This document shows positions 17,844-26,458 of a stretch of DNA of 64,000 nt, one piece after another (position 1 is the stretch's first letter; each line of letters begins with the position of its first letter). The stretch comes from JABDOU01 sp041609995 (GTDB taxonomy: Bacteria > Actinomycetota > Acidimicrobiia > Spongiisociales > SHLN01), in the NCBI GenBank assembly GCA_041609995.1, contig JBFIPU010000005.1, positions 14,012 through 78,011 of the forward strand, in the 5' to 3' direction. The position numbers and the translations under genes are program-made. The notes below the pieces were generated by a model. It was not told the DNA's origin and made no database searches. It was given only the letters and a program-made list of their open reading frames with translations.

Positions 17844-19747
17844 TTGTAGCTCCTCTGGGTCGGCTGGACGTTCTCGAACTCCAACTGCTCTTTGTGGAGA
17901 ACCGGGTCTGTCGGCGTGTGCTCCCACGCTGATACGAAAGAGAACTCCTCGTCCTTGCGTAACGCCTCACCCTCGTCGGTCTGGGACTCTTCCCGGAAAT
18001 GACCGCCGGCGCTCTCGGTTCGGTCGAGTGCATCCAGACACATGAGCTCGCCAAGCTCGAAGAAGTCGGCCACCCGGCCCGCCTTCTCGAGCGATTGGTT
18101 GAGCCCGTCGGCGCGTCCCGGGATCCGAAGGTCGTTGTAGAACTCCTCTTTCAGGGCCGGGATGTCACTCAGTGCCTTCTCGAGACCTGACTCGTTGCGC
18201 GCCATCCCGCATTGGTCCCACATGATCTTTCCGAGCTCACGGTGGAACCAATCGACCGTTCGCGTGCCCTTGATCGACATCAGCCGATGGATGCGTTCCT
18301 GCACGTCTGCCCTGGTGGCCTCAAAGGCCGCGTGATCCGAGGGGAGGGGCGGGTCGCCCAGCATGTCCGCCAGGTAGTCGCCGATGGTGTAGGGGAGGAC
18401 AAAATACCCGTCGGCGAGACCTTGCATCAAGGCGCTGGCGCCCAGCCGGTTGGCGCCGTGATCGGAAAAGTTGGCCTCCCCCAGGCAGTAGAGGCCCGGA
18501 ACGGTCGTCATGAGGTTGTAGTCGACCCACAAACCCCCCATGGTGTAGTGAACGGCCGGATAGATGCGCATGGGCATTCGATACGGGTCCTCATCGGTGA
18601 TCCGATGGTAGATATCGAAGAGATTGCCGTACCGTTCCCTGATCGTCTCTGCTCCCAGCCGGTTGATTGCGTCCGCAAAGTCGAGGTAGACCCCGTTTTG
18701 GAGAGGTCCGACTCCCTTGCCCCTGTCGATCTGAGTCTTTGCGTTGCGGGACGCAACGTCGCGCGGAACGAGATTGCCAAATGCCGGGTACTTGCGTTCC
18801 AGGTAGTAGTCGCGCTCGGCTTCGGGTATCGCGTCTGGTGGCCGGTCGTCCCCCGCCTTCGCCGGTACCCATATGCGGCCGTCGTTGCGCAGCGACTCTG
18901 ACATCAGTGTCAGCTTGGACTGAAACTCATCAGACGAAGGGATGCACGTCGGGTGGATCTGGGTGAAGCATGGATTGGCGAAGTATGCGCCGCGACGGTG
19001 CGCCCGCCATGCGGCCGTGACGTTGCAGTTCATGGCGTTGGTCGACAGGTAGTAGACGTTTCCGTAGCCACCGGTGGCCAACACGACTGCGTGCGCGCTG
19101 TGGGCGCTGATCTCACCGGTCAGGAGGTCGCGAGCGATGATTCCCGCCGCCGCCCCGTCGTGGACCACCACATCCAGCATCTCGGTGCGGGTGTGCAGCT
19201 CGACGTTGCCCAACGCGACCTGGCGGGCCAGGGCCTGATAGGCGCCGAGCAAGAGTTGCTGGCCGGTCTGGCCGCGAGCATAAAACGTACGCGAGACCTG
19301 GGCGCCGCCAAAGGAGCGGTTGGCGAGAAGTCCGCCGTACTCGCGGGCGAATGGAACTCCCTGGGCGGCGCACTGGTCGATGATCTCGTTGGAGACCTGG
19401 GCGAGCCGATACACGTTGGCTTCCCGCGACCGATAATCGCCCCCCTTGATCGTGTCGTAGAAGAGTCGGAATATGGAGTCTCCGTCATTGGGATAGTTCT
19501 TGGCCGCATTGATGCCGCCTTGAGCGGAGATGCTGTGGGCCCTCCTCGGCGAGTCGTGGAATGTGAAGGCCTTGACGGTGTACCCGAGCTCGGCGAGCGT
19601 GGCGGCTGCGCTGGCCCCGGCCAGCCCGGTGCCCACGACGATGATGTCAAACTTGCGTTTGTTGGCGGGGTTGACGAGTTTGATCGAGAAGCGGTGGTGG
19701 TCCCACTTGTCTGCCAGCGGCCCAGGCGGGACCTTGGGATCGAGCAT
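17840..19747 (-). CDS. sdhA: Succinate dehydrogenase / fumarate reductase flavoprotein subunit
   Basis: A 635-residue FAD protein. The dinucleotide fold is VVGTGLAGASAAATLAELG, the covalent-FAD His lies in RRAHSISAQGGINAAK, and the substrate segment SFGGAQVSRTFYARGQTG and the NRLGASALMQG motif are present. The start is ATG 19747 (MLDPKVPPG), which shares one base with the stop of the upstream cytochrome gene (TGATG). The long open frame continuing upstream is the other frame of that gene. Oxidises succinate to fumarate on the cytoplasmic face of the membrane. Confidence 0.96.
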   Translation of the reverse strand: MLDPKVPPGPLADKWDHHRFSIKLVNPANKRKFDIIVVGTGLAGASAAATLAELGYTVKAFTFHDSPRRAHSISAQGGINAAKNYPNDGDSIFRLFYDTIKGGDYRSREANVYRLAQVSNEIIDQCAAQGVPFAREYGGLLANRSFGGAQVSRTFYARGQTGQQLLLGAYQALARQVALGNVELHTRTEMLDVVVHDGAAAGIIARDLLTGEISAHSAHAVVLATGGYGNVYYLSTNAMNCNVTAAWRAHRRGAYFANPCFTQIHPTCIPSSDEFQSKLTLMSESLRNDGRIWVPAKAGDDRPPDAIPEAERDYYLERKYPAFGNLVPRDVASRNAKTQIDRGKGVGPLQNGVYLDFADAINRLGAETIRERYGNLFDIYHRITDEDPYRMPMRIYPAVHYTMGGLWVDYNLMTTVPGLYCLGEANFSDHGANRLGASALMQGLADGYFVLPYTIGDYLADMLGDPPLPSDHAAFEATRADVQERIHRLMSIKGTRTVDWFHRELGKIMWDQCGMARNESGLEKALSDIPALKEEFYNDLRIPGRADGLNQSLEKAGRVADFFELGELMCLDALDRTESAGGHFREESQTDEGEALRKDEEFSFVSAWEHTPTDPVLHKEQLEFENVQPTQRSYK

Positions 19748-20496
19748 CAACCCACCACCCCGGCCATCACCAGTATCGGAAAGCTCAGATTGCCCAGCAC
19801 GATCAGGGCGGTGATACCCGTGGCCAAACCGGTTCTGATCGAGGCGAGGCGGGGGCTCTTCGACCCCAGGCTCTGGAACATGCTCCAGATGCCATGGAGC
19901 ACATGAAGGCCGAGGGCGAGGTTCGCGACGATGTACCAGCCGGCGACGACCGGATGGTCCAGCCCGGTGACCACATTGTGTTGAACCTCGCCGGGAATGA
20001 AATCCTCGTGCACGACCCCCCACGTCAGGTGAGCAAGGTGGGAGATGACGAAGAGCAAGACGATGGTTCCGGTGATCACCATGTTGCGGGAGGCGAACGT
20101 GGCCGTCACCCAGGTCCGCTCCGCCTCGTAGGCCACCGGGCGAGATTTGCGGCTCTTCCACCACAGGCTGTAGCCGGCGTGGATGTGTACGAGGAAGGCC
20201 CCCAGCAACCCGAGCCGAGCCACCCAGAGCAACCCGGTGCGGGGGACGATCGGCTCTCCGATCTCCCGGAGTCCTTCGGCGTATTCGTCGATGCGGGGGA
20301 CTCCATTGGCGCCAGGTGCCTCGTAGAGGTGCAGGTTGCCCAGCATGTGGAAGAACACGAATCCGACCAGGGCGACTCCTGACAGAGCCATGATCCACTT
20401 TCGGCCGACCTGGGATCGATAGAAGCTGCGAACGAACGATTCAGGCCGGGTCGCCGGCGGCCGCTCCATCTCGGTGTCCGTCACGGGTTGTGTCAC
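19747..20496 (-). CDS. sdhC: Succinate dehydrogenase cytochrome b subunit (type B, five helices)
   Basis: A 249-residue membrane anchor. Five hydrophobic helices are visible, with His residues in FFHMLGN, HIHAGY, ISHLAHL and LHVLHG placed to ligate two b hemes. No separate sdhD follows, which fits the type B (Bacillus-like) enzymes that use menaquinone. The GTG at 20496 is preferred because GAGGAG lies 6 bases upstream; a further ATG at 20571 is possible but would add 25 polar residues. It opens the sdhC-sdhA-sdhB operon. Confidence 0.93.
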   Translation of the reverse strand: MTQPVTDTEMERPPATRPESFVRSFYRSQVGRKWIMALSGVALVGFVFFHMLGNLHLYEAPGANGVPRIDEYAEGLREIGEPIVPRTGLLWVARLGLLGAFLVHIHAGYSLWWKSRKSRPVAYEAERTWVTATFASRNMVITGTIVLLFVISHLAHLTWGVVHEDFIPGEVQHNVVTGLDHPVVAGWYIVANLALGLHVLHGIWSMFQSLGSKSPRLASIRTGLATGITALIVLGNLSFPILVMAGVVG

Positions 20497-20860
20497 GCCG
20501 ATCTCCTCGAGCGAATTCGTGCCGAGCCTACCCTCAGAACGGGAAACAAACTGCGCCGGCCGGTTTGACACGCGCGCACCCTCGAACTTGAATTACAGGA
20601 ATGTAATTACACGCCTGTCACCCGGGCTGAATCGGCACAGTGAGAAACGACCCGCCTGCCCCGGACTCGGCGTTTGGACCAACACCAGTTATACAGGTAC
20701 CTAAATCGCGAAATCTGAGCCTAGGAAATGGTGCGCAGGAGCCGCCCCGAAGCAACGGAGAGGGCAGACCCGAACCGGTACTGAGCACACCTGGCACATG
20801 AGTTCACCTGGTACCTGAAACCAGCGAAACGAAATCACAGCGAGGGAGACCGAGGGATTC
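20497..20860. other. 364-base divergent intergenic region (sdhC / whiB)
   Basis: No gene is supported here. It must hold the promoters of the sdh operon (minus) and whiB (plus). It is AT-richer than its surroundings and contains the inverted repeat at 20591-20608 and a TATACA box at 20690-20695, a candidate -10 element without a convincing -35 partner. Several CACCTGG-like words lie close to whiB. Confidence 0.6.
20591..20608. promoter_or_regulatory. Perfect inverted repeat, operator-like
   Basis: AATTACA and TGTAATT form perfect 7-base arms around GGAA. It lies 95 bases upstream of the sdhC GTG and about 250 bases upstream of whiB. Its symmetry and AT content in a GC-rich genome suggest a dimeric repressor or activator site. 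The regulator is unknown. Confidence 0.45.
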
Positions 20861-21136
20861 GTGGATACCACCTTGTTCGAAGAAATGTTCACGCAGGATC
20901 TGGCGTGGCAGGAGATGGCGAACTGCCGGGGAGCCGATCAGGATCTGTTCTTTCCAGAGCGGGGCGCGTCGACACGGAAGGCCAAGGCCATCTGCGGTGC
21001 CTGCGCCGTGAAGGAGGATTGCCTCGAGTTCGCCATCACCAAGGGTGAACGGTTCGGCATCTGGGGTGGCATGAGCGAGCGGGAACGGCGTCGGATCCGC
21101 CGTCAACGTGCGATAGCAGCCCGTCAAACTGGTTAG
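20861..21136 (+). CDS. WhiB-family iron-sulfur transcription regulator
   Basis: A 91-residue actinobacteria-specific regulator. Four cysteines at 22, 45, 48 and 54 follow the WhiB C-x22-C-x2-C-x5-C spacing and bind a [4Fe-4S] cluster. The turn motif GIWGG is followed by the basic tail RERRRIRRQRA for DNA contact. The GTG start at 20861 has an upstream purine-rich GAGGGAGACCGAGGG. WhiB proteins usually act with the primary sigma factor and respond to redox or nitric oxide. Which Wbl subclass this is cannot be decided here. Confidence 0.95.
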   Translation: MDTTLFEEMFTQDLAWQEMANCRGADQDLFFPERGASTRKAKAICGACAVKEDCLEFAITKGERFGIWGGMSERERRRIRRQRAIAARQTG

Positions 21137-21183
21137 CCTCGGGATACACCGCGGGTGTCCGGTCGAGCGAGGAGGTCCAGACC

Positions 21184-21876
21184 ATGAGCGGAACCGACGT
21201 GATTTGGCTGATCGTTCTCATCGCTGCTGTGGCGGCGGTGGTGGTCTATCTCGTTCGGGTGAGACCGGGTCCTCGTCCTGGTTCCGGCGATGGTCTGGCG
21301 GGGACGATGGACGAAACCGAATCGGCGCACGGATCTGGCCCTGCTCCGGCGCCGACGACCCGCCGCGCCTCTCCGATGGACGCAGAGGCCGACCCACTGG
21401 GAGCCCATTTCGAGGCGCCGGCCGAAGCGCCTCAGCTCGCCGACTCGGTGCCCCGCGATGCGATGTCACCGGCCGGCTCGTTTATCACGATTCCGGACGC
21501 CTGGGCATCTCAGCTGCGCGAACAGGGAATTTCGCTCGAGGGGTCATCGGCTGCCGACGTCGTGTTGGGGGTGCTGCGGGCCGCCGGGTACAACACGAAT
21601 CCGAAGGGTGCCAACGAATACGAGATCACCAAGGGTCGCGCTACCACCTATCTCCTGGTCGATCCATACGACGAAGCCGCCCATCCGGAGATGGATGAAT
21701 CCGACATCACCCGGTTTGTGATGGCATTCATCAACTCCAAGGCAGACAACGGCCTCTACGTCACAGACAAGTTTGCGCCGTTCTCGGTCTATGACCGCGA
21801 GAAGCGTGACAAGCGTATCCGTTTCGTCTCCCGTGAACGCATACAGCAGTTCGTCAACGGAATCACAGGGGCCTAG
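21184..21876 (+). CDS. Single-pass membrane protein of unknown function
   Basis: A 230-residue protein. Residues about 6-25 form one transmembrane helix (VIWLIVLIAAVAAVVVYLV). A Pro/Ala-rich acidic linker follows (about 30-95), then a folded cytoplasmic or extracytoplasmic domain (about 96-230). The end pattern, GLYVTDKFAPFSVYD then IRFVSRERIQQFVNG, resembles the last strands and helix of PD-(D/E)xK-like modules, but I see no catalytic residues to support nuclease activity. A strong GGAGG at 21171-21175 fixes the ATG. It lies between whiB and tatA on the same strand. Confidence 0.7.
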   Translation: MSGTDVIWLIVLIAAVAAVVVYLVRVRPGPRPGSGDGLAGTMDETESAHGSGPAPAPTTRRASPMDAEADPLGAHFEAPAEAPQLADSVPRDAMSPAGSFITIPDAWASQLREQGISLEGSSAADVVLGVLRAAGYNTNPKGANEYEITKGRATTYLLVDPYDEAAHPEMDESDITRFVMAFINSKADNGLYVTDKFAPFSVYDREKRDKRIRFVSRERIQQFVNGITGA

Positions 21877-21923
21877 CGGGGTTGAGCCGGTAGACTCGGT
21901 CGGAGACCAAGGAGGTCCGTGAG

Positions 21924-22118
21924 ATGAATTTCCAGGGCTGGGAATGGATCATTCTCCTCGTCGCTCTGCTGCTGCTGTTCGGTGCCAAGAAGCTTCCAGA
22001 GCTGGCCCGTTCATTGGGGGCGTCGAGCCGGGAATTCAAGAAAGGCCTCGAAGACGGGGCCAAGGATGTCGACGCCGACAAGGCGACAGGCGTCGACACT
22101 TCCGCCGAAGAGAGCTGA
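21924..22118 (+). CDS. tatA: Twin-arginine translocase subunit TatA/TatE
   Basis: A 64-residue protein with a short N-terminal transmembrane helix (WEWIILLVALLLLFGAKKLPEL), the conserved FGxxKLPEL hinge, an amphipathic helix (ARSLGASSREFKKG) and a charged tail. It forms the Tat pore for folded proteins. An excellent AAGGAGGT site (21909-21916) precedes the ATG. No tatB or tatC lies nearby, as is common in actinobacteria. Confidence 0.93.
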   Translation: MNFQGWEWIILLVALLLLFGAKKLPELARSLGASSREFKKGLEDGAKDVDADKATGVDTSAEES

Positions 22119-22152
22119 ATCGCCGACGGTCTCCCGGCTGGTCAGACTCCGC

Positions 22153-22166
22153 CGTCGCAGGCGACG
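22153..22166. terminator. GC-rich hairpin after tatA
   Basis: CGTCGC and GCGACG pair perfectly around a two-base AG loop, 34 bases after the tatA stop. A T-run is missing. It is a possible transcription end before the sigma factor gene, but may be a chance GC hairpin. Confidence 0.3.
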
Positions 22167-22379
22167 CCCGCGCTCCCGAAGCCGGGAACCATCTCCCACC
22201 TACATTCGTTTCCCTCATGACCGCTGTTGGTCTGGTTTGGCCAACCGCTGCTGTCATGTCGCTTCTCGGTTCACGGTGACCGCCGGGTACCGTCATCGGG
22301 GCGGCCTGCAGGGACAAACCCTCGGGCCGTCTCAGATGAATCGGGTCTGCTCAGATCGGGCCCACGGGGGAGCGTCTTG

Positions 22380-22898
22380 ATGGACGAAGAGGCGGCAGAC
22401 GGCGGAATACCGTCGTGGGAAGACGTAGCCCACCGATATGGACCCAAGATCTATAGCTTCGCATATCGCCTCACCGGCAACCCGGACGACGCAGCTGACC
22501 TCAGTCAGGAAGTGCTGTTACGCGTGCGCAAAGGTTTGCCGACCTACAAGCCAGGCACGTTCGAGGGCTGGTTGTGGAGGATCACCCGGAACGCTTTCAT
22601 CGACGACGTCCGCCGGAAGAAACGGCGGCCGGTGGTGCCGCTGTTCGACTCGACGCCTGCCGGGGCGTCACCACCCCCGGACGTGGTCATCTCGCAGGAG
22701 CGAATCGACCCGAGCGTCCAGGGGGCATTGCTGGAGCTCCCGGTCGAGTTCCGCGAGGCAGTGGTTCTGTGCGACGTGGTCGGCCTCTCGTACGACGAGA
22801 TCGCAGAGGCCACCGGTGTGGCCCTCGGCACCGTGCGCAGCCGCATACATCGCGGGCGCAAGCTGCTGCGCGCCGCCCTGGAGGGGTATCAGCCGTGA
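22380..22898 (+). CDS. ECF-type RNA polymerase sigma factor
   Basis: A 172-residue sigma-70 family group IV protein. Region 2 is seen in YSFAYRLTGNPDDAADLSQEV and the promoter-melting segment GTFEGWLWRITRN; region 4 helix-turn-helix is LSYDEIAEATGVALGTVRSRIHRGRKLL. The ATG at 22380 has GGGGGAG about 7 bases upstream; a TTG three bases earlier is an alternative. Its stop overlaps the anti-sigma GTG, so the pair is made in step. Likely controls an envelope-stress regulon including its own operon. Confidence 0.93.
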   Translation: MDEEAADGGIPSWEDVAHRYGPKIYSFAYRLTGNPDDAADLSQEVLLRVRKGLPTYKPGTFEGWLWRITRNAFIDDVRRKKRRPVVPLFDSTPAGASPPPDVVISQERIDPSVQGALLELPVEFREAVVLCDVVGLSYDEIAEATGVALGTVRSRIHRGRKLLRAALEGYQP

Positions 22899-23311
22899 TT
22901 GACGACCCTGAGCTGCTCTCTGCCTACCTCGACGGCGAGGTCACGGATGCGGAGGCGATGCGGATCGAGACCCACCTGTCGGAGTGCCCGGATTGTGCCC
23001 AAGAGCTCGAGGGTCTCAACTGGGCCCGCTCGGCAGTACGCAGCCTTCCCCTCCTGGCTCCCCCGACTGACGTCTTCGACGCCATACCGATCCCGTCAGC
23101 CCAGGGGCCGGCCCGCGGGCGATTCCTGATGCCGGTGGCGGCAGCTGTGGCTGCGATTGTGGTGATAGGCGGGGTCGTATCAGGCGTCGTGGCGGCTTCG
23201 GATGCTCAGGAGATCCCCATTGAGAGCGTCGCCACCCAGCACGCGGTCGGCAGCGCCGGGCAGCCGGGTGTGCTGCTCGTGTCGGTTCCCATGGATGGAA
23301 TCGGGCAGTGA
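22895..23311 (+). CDS. Membrane-anchored zinc-finger anti-sigma factor
   Basis: A 138-residue protein. The N-terminal ZAS domain has the H-x3-C-x2-C motif in THLSECPDC, which binds zinc and holds the sigma factor. One transmembrane helix (about residues 70-92, LMPVAAAVAAIVVIGGVVSG) is followed by a short extracytoplasmic tail. The GTG at 22895 overlaps the sigma stop, and its stop overlaps the next GTG at 23308. The gene order sigma, anti-sigma, RseB-like protein mirrors RpoE-RseA-RseB. Confidence 0.9.
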   Translation: MIDDPELLSAYLDGEVTDAEAMRIETHLSECPDCAQELEGLNWARSAVRSLPLLAPPTDVFDAIPIPSAQGPARGRFLMPVAAAVAAIVVIGGVVSGVVAASDAQEIPIESVATQHAVGSAGQPGVLLVSVPMDGIGQ

Positions 23312-24189
23312 CGGCTTGGCTGACCCTGATCGTGGCGGTGGCCACACTGTTCGCCGGCTCGTCGCCCGAGCTCATCGAGTTGTTCGATGCGGCCAATTCC
23401 ACCGACATGAACGGTCGCCAGCTCTCGGTCACCTTCACCGAGGAAGGGACTGTGACCGATCTCCGGCGTGTCGCCCAAACCGGTGGCATGGCGATGGTGG
23501 AATCTTCAGGCGGTGCGACCATGGTCGGCAACGGGGTGCTCTACAAGGACGATCTGACGGCTGCTGCGATGCCGGCCGCTGCCCCGATGGAGTTCTCCGA
23601 TCGCTACGACGTCACGATCGAGCCGACGGCCCGTGGCACCGAGGCTTCGATCTGGGAAGCCGGCGCATTGCGGGCTCGTTATGTGTTCGGTGACGACGGT
23701 GCCCTCGCCATGAGCGAGGTCTTCGCCGCCGACGGTTCGCTCTTCCGGATGCAGATGCTGATCCCGGACGGAGATGAGGTGCCTGGGTTTGCGATGGATG
23801 AGATGCCCGAACCCGACATGATGGTCGAGGCATCATCCGGCCTTCTCCCGGCGATGCCCGCCTATCAGGCCGGACCGGTCTACGAGGCGCCCGCCGGAGG
23901 GGTGCAGCGCTTCTACACCGACGGGCTGTTCCGCTTTTCCGTTTTTGCGTTTCCGGTGCGCACGTCCATCGTCGGCATGGAGATTCATGAAACCGAGTAC
24001 GACGGCCGGGACGGATATCACCGGTCGTATGGGCCGACGACAACGAGTGTCACGTGGCACGGCGCCGACCACACCTACGTGGTTGTGGGGGACCTGCCTC
24101 CGGATCATCTGGCTGCCGTCATCGGCGAGTTGCCGAGGCCGGCGAGCCAGAACTGGTTTGCCCGGATGTGGCGGAAGCTCTTCGGCTAG
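23308..24189 (+). CDS. Secreted MucB/RseB-like sigma regulator
   Basis: A 293-residue exported protein. The N-terminal hydrophobic stretch (WLTLIVAVATLFAG) is a signal sequence. The body resembles the two-domain RseB/MucB fold: a LolA-like N-terminal domain (about 20-160) and a smaller C-terminal domain starting at VQRFYTDGLFRFSVFAF and including TYVVVGDLPPDHL. In RseB this protein senses envelope lipids and shields the anti-sigma factor from cleavage. The GTG start overlaps the anti-sigma stop. Its TAG stop overlaps the stop of the convergent BY-kinase gene. The family call rests on pattern and context. Confidence 0.7.
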   Translation: MTAWLTLIVAVATLFAGSSPELIELFDAANSTDMNGRQLSVTFTEEGTVTDLRRVAQTGGMAMVESSGGATMVGNGVLYKDDLTAAAMPAAAPMEFSDRYDVTIEPTARGTEASIWEAGALRARYVFGDDGALAMSEVFAADGSLFRMQMLIPDGDEVPGFAMDEMPEPDMMVEASSGLLPAMPAYQAGPVYEAPAGGVQRFYTDGLFRFSVFAFPVRTSIVGMEIHETEYDGRDGYHRSYGPTTTSVTWHGADHTYVVVGDLPPDHLAAVIGELPRPASQNWFARMWRKLFG

Positions 24190-26279
24190 TTCTTGCCGCG
24201 ATCGCGACCGCCCCGGCGGCCGCGAACCGGCTCATCGGGTCGAGCCGCGGTCGGATGTCCGGTGGGCCCGACCGACCCGTCACCGCTCGCCGGTCCGCCA
24301 TCTTCGCGTCGAGGTTGACGCGGACGCCGGACCTTGCGGGGTCCTTCTCCGGATGTGGCGCCCGAACCGGATCCCTGGCGGGCTCCGGCACCAACGGGCT
24401 CCTTGTCCAACCCCGAGCCGGGTGCTCCGTTCTCGTCTTGCGAAGTGGGCGGCTGAGTGGCGCTCTCGAACCCGAGGCCGAGGATGTCCTTCATCGACCC
24501 ATCCGAGGCGGTCATCTCGGGGCGGAGCGGTGCCCGCGTGTAGATGTACCCGATCGCAGGAGTCTCGATGAAGTGGAGGCGATCTGCCACCTCTTCGAGC
24601 TCGCCGACCCGGCTGTTGTGCGGCACGATGACGGCGACGCCGTCGACGTAGCGCACCAGGGTGCTGGCATAGGCCACCTGCAAAAGCGGCGGCCCGTCGA
24701 TGATGACCAGGTCGAACTGGTCCCGAACGTCCTGGAAGAACTGCTGGGTCTCCTCACTGCGGAAGAAGGTAGAGGCCTCGACGGGCTGACGCCCGCGCCA
24801 CAGAACGTACAGCGAGCGGTTGTCGGTGACCACCACTTCCTGGATGGCGTGCTCGAGCGGAACTGCTCCCTGAACTACTTCCGTGATCCCATATTGGGGC
24901 TGGATGTCGCCTAGCAGCAGGCGGGTGACCTCCTGGTTGCCGAAGTCGGCATCGATGATCAGCACTTTCAGCCCTTCGCGGGCGGCGGCAATTGCAGTGT
25001 TCGCCGCCGTCGTCGTTTTGCCGGATCCCAACGTGGCCGAGACCATCATGAGACTGCGGGCCCCGGCCGCAGCCGCCCGGATATCCACAGCAGCCGCCGC
25101 GAACCTGAACGCCTCGGCCGACGCCGACGTCGGCGCCGATGTGACCGGCAGGGGAGACTTGATGCCTTCGAGTGCGAAGTTGGGAACCTCGGCCAGCAGC
25201 GGTGCGTTGAGCACCAGCTCCGGCAGCAGGCGGCTGCCGAAGGCCCGGCGGCGTGAGGCGAGGAAGTAGGCGAGAGCAGCCGCAATTCCCAATCCCAGAA
25301 TGATCGATGCGGCCAGCACCCGGGGCGTGCCGACGGTCGACGGCTCCTTGGGGGGAAGCGCCTGCGAGAAGATCGTGAGGCCGATGCCGTTGCTCTCGGT
25401 TGCAATGAAGATCTCGTTGGCCTGTCCGCTCAGGTTGGCGATCTCGTCGATGGCGTCCTGTTGCTCGGCCAGTAGCGCGACGAGCTCCGGGTCGCGTTGC
25501 TCGATTCGGCTGATCACTTCCCAGCGGGAGAAGTCTCGGGTCAAATCGTCGAGCCTGTCCCGGAGTTCCGCCTGTCGATCCGAGCCTTCCTCGGCGTTGG
25601 CCAGCTCTACCCGAACCCGGTTCAGATCTTCGAGCGCTGTCTGGAACTGATCATCGAGTTCTGTCTGTACGGCGTCCTGGGCCTGAAGCGCCAGTATCTC
25701 CTGCTGGATCTCCGCCAACCGGAGCTCGGACGCCTCCTTGAGTTGGTCGATCTGCGAAACGACGTTGTTGGCGACCGACTGCACCTGGGCGGAACGCACC
25801 TTTTCGTACGCCTCCACGATCGAATTGGCTCCGGCCGCCGCCGCCTCGGCGCTATCGGCGTCGTACGTCACCGTGATCAGATTGACTTCGCGGCTCGAGG
25901 TGACGGTGCGGCTGCTGATGATGTCTTCCGGGTCGATGGGAAACCCGCGAGCCGCCATGAGCTGAGAGGCTTCTTCGGCGACGGCGTTTGTCTCGAGAAT
26001 CTCGACCTGGTCGGCAACATACCGCTGCGTGTCCGATGTCCGGATGACGGATGCGGCCGTCTCAAACGGACTGTTTGCGCGGGGATCTTCGACGAAGAGC
26101 TCTGCTTCGGCGGTGAACCCGGCCGGGATCAGCTCCTGGGCCAGCAGGCCCAGCCCGGCAGTGGCCGCGACGATGACGGCGACCAGCCATCGATAACGCC
26201 ACATGGCGGCCAGGATGCTTGGCTGCTCCAAGGCCGCGATGTCGTCGAAATCTCTCGGTCGCATTGTGTCCATGTCCAC
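24186..26279 (-). CDS. Wzz/BY-kinase fusion: polysaccharide chain-length and export regulator (copy 1)
   Basis: A 697-residue inner-membrane protein. Transmembrane helix 1 is about residues 31-47, then an extracytoplasmic Wzz-type domain with coiled coil (about 155-290), helix 2 (about 322-341), and a cytoplasmic ATPase domain. Walker A is SATLGSGKTTT (414-424), Walker A' is LIIDADFGNQ and Walker B is LVIIDGPPLL. The last tyrosine is residue 580. The 117-residue tail is Gly/Pro/Arg-rich with no tyrosine cluster, so classical tail autophosphorylation is not possible. In the family it controls polymerisation length and export. Paralogous to the gene at 39799-41664. A related but separate gene set lies between the two. 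Confidence 0.88.
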   Translation of the reverse strand: MDMDTMRPRDFDDIAALEQPSILAAMWRYRWLVAVIVAATAGLGLLAQELIPAGFTAEAELFVEDPRANSPFETAASVIRTSDTQRYVADQVEILETNAVAEEASQLMAARGFPIDPEDIISSRTVTSSREVNLITVTYDADSAEAAAAGANSIVEAYEKVRSAQVQSVANNVVSQIDQLKEASELRLAEIQQEILALQAQDAVQTELDDQFQTALEDLNRVRVELANAEEGSDRQAELRDRLDDLTRDFSRWEVISRIEQRDPELVALLAEQQDAIDEIANLSGQANEIFIATESNGIGLTIFSQALPPKEPSTVGTPRVLAASIILGLGIAAALAYFLASRRRAFGSRLLPELVLNAPLLAEVPNFALEGIKSPLPVTSAPTSASAEAFRFAAAAVDIRAAAAGARSLMMVSATLGSGKTTTAANTAIAAAREGLKVLIIDADFGNQEVTRLLLGDIQPQYGITEVVQGAVPLEHAIQEVVVTDNRSLYVLWRGRQPVEASTFFRSEETQQFFQDVRDQFDLVIIDGPPLLQVAYASTLVRYVDGVAVIVPHNSRVGELEEVADRLHFIETPAIGYIYTRAPLRPEMTASDGSMKDILGLGFESATQPPTSQDENGAPGSGLDKEPVGAGARQGSGSGATSGEGPRKVRRPRQPRREDGGPASGDGSVGPTGHPTAARPDEPVRGRRGGRDRGKN

Positions 26280-26419
26280 CTCTACCCGTCTTTTTCTCTG
26301 TGTCGCAGACCCTCATCAGTGTATGAAGCAACTGCGATCTTTCCTTGAGCTTCACCGGTTTTTACATCGGTTCCGTGCGCCCGACCGACCGTGTTGACTA
26401 CCCCTGAGCGACTCGTGGA

Positions 26420-26441
26420 TGGCGCCGGATGGCGGGCGCCA
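26420..26441. terminator. Stem-loop between sugar transferase and BY-kinase genes
   Basis: TGGCGCC and GGCGCCA form perfect 7-base arms around an 8-base loop. It lies 18 bases downstream of the sugar transferase stop, in a 179-base gap ahead of the BY-kinase ATG. No T-run follows, so it may be a weak terminator, an RNA-stabilising hairpin or a repression site. Confidence 0.4.
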
Positions 26442-26458
26442 GCTTACTTTGCTGCGGC

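Noticed and set aside
19748..20398. 217-codon N-terminal extension of sdhA
   Set aside because: The extension is the wrong-frame reading of the cytochrome b gene; ATG 19747 gives a normal SdhA.
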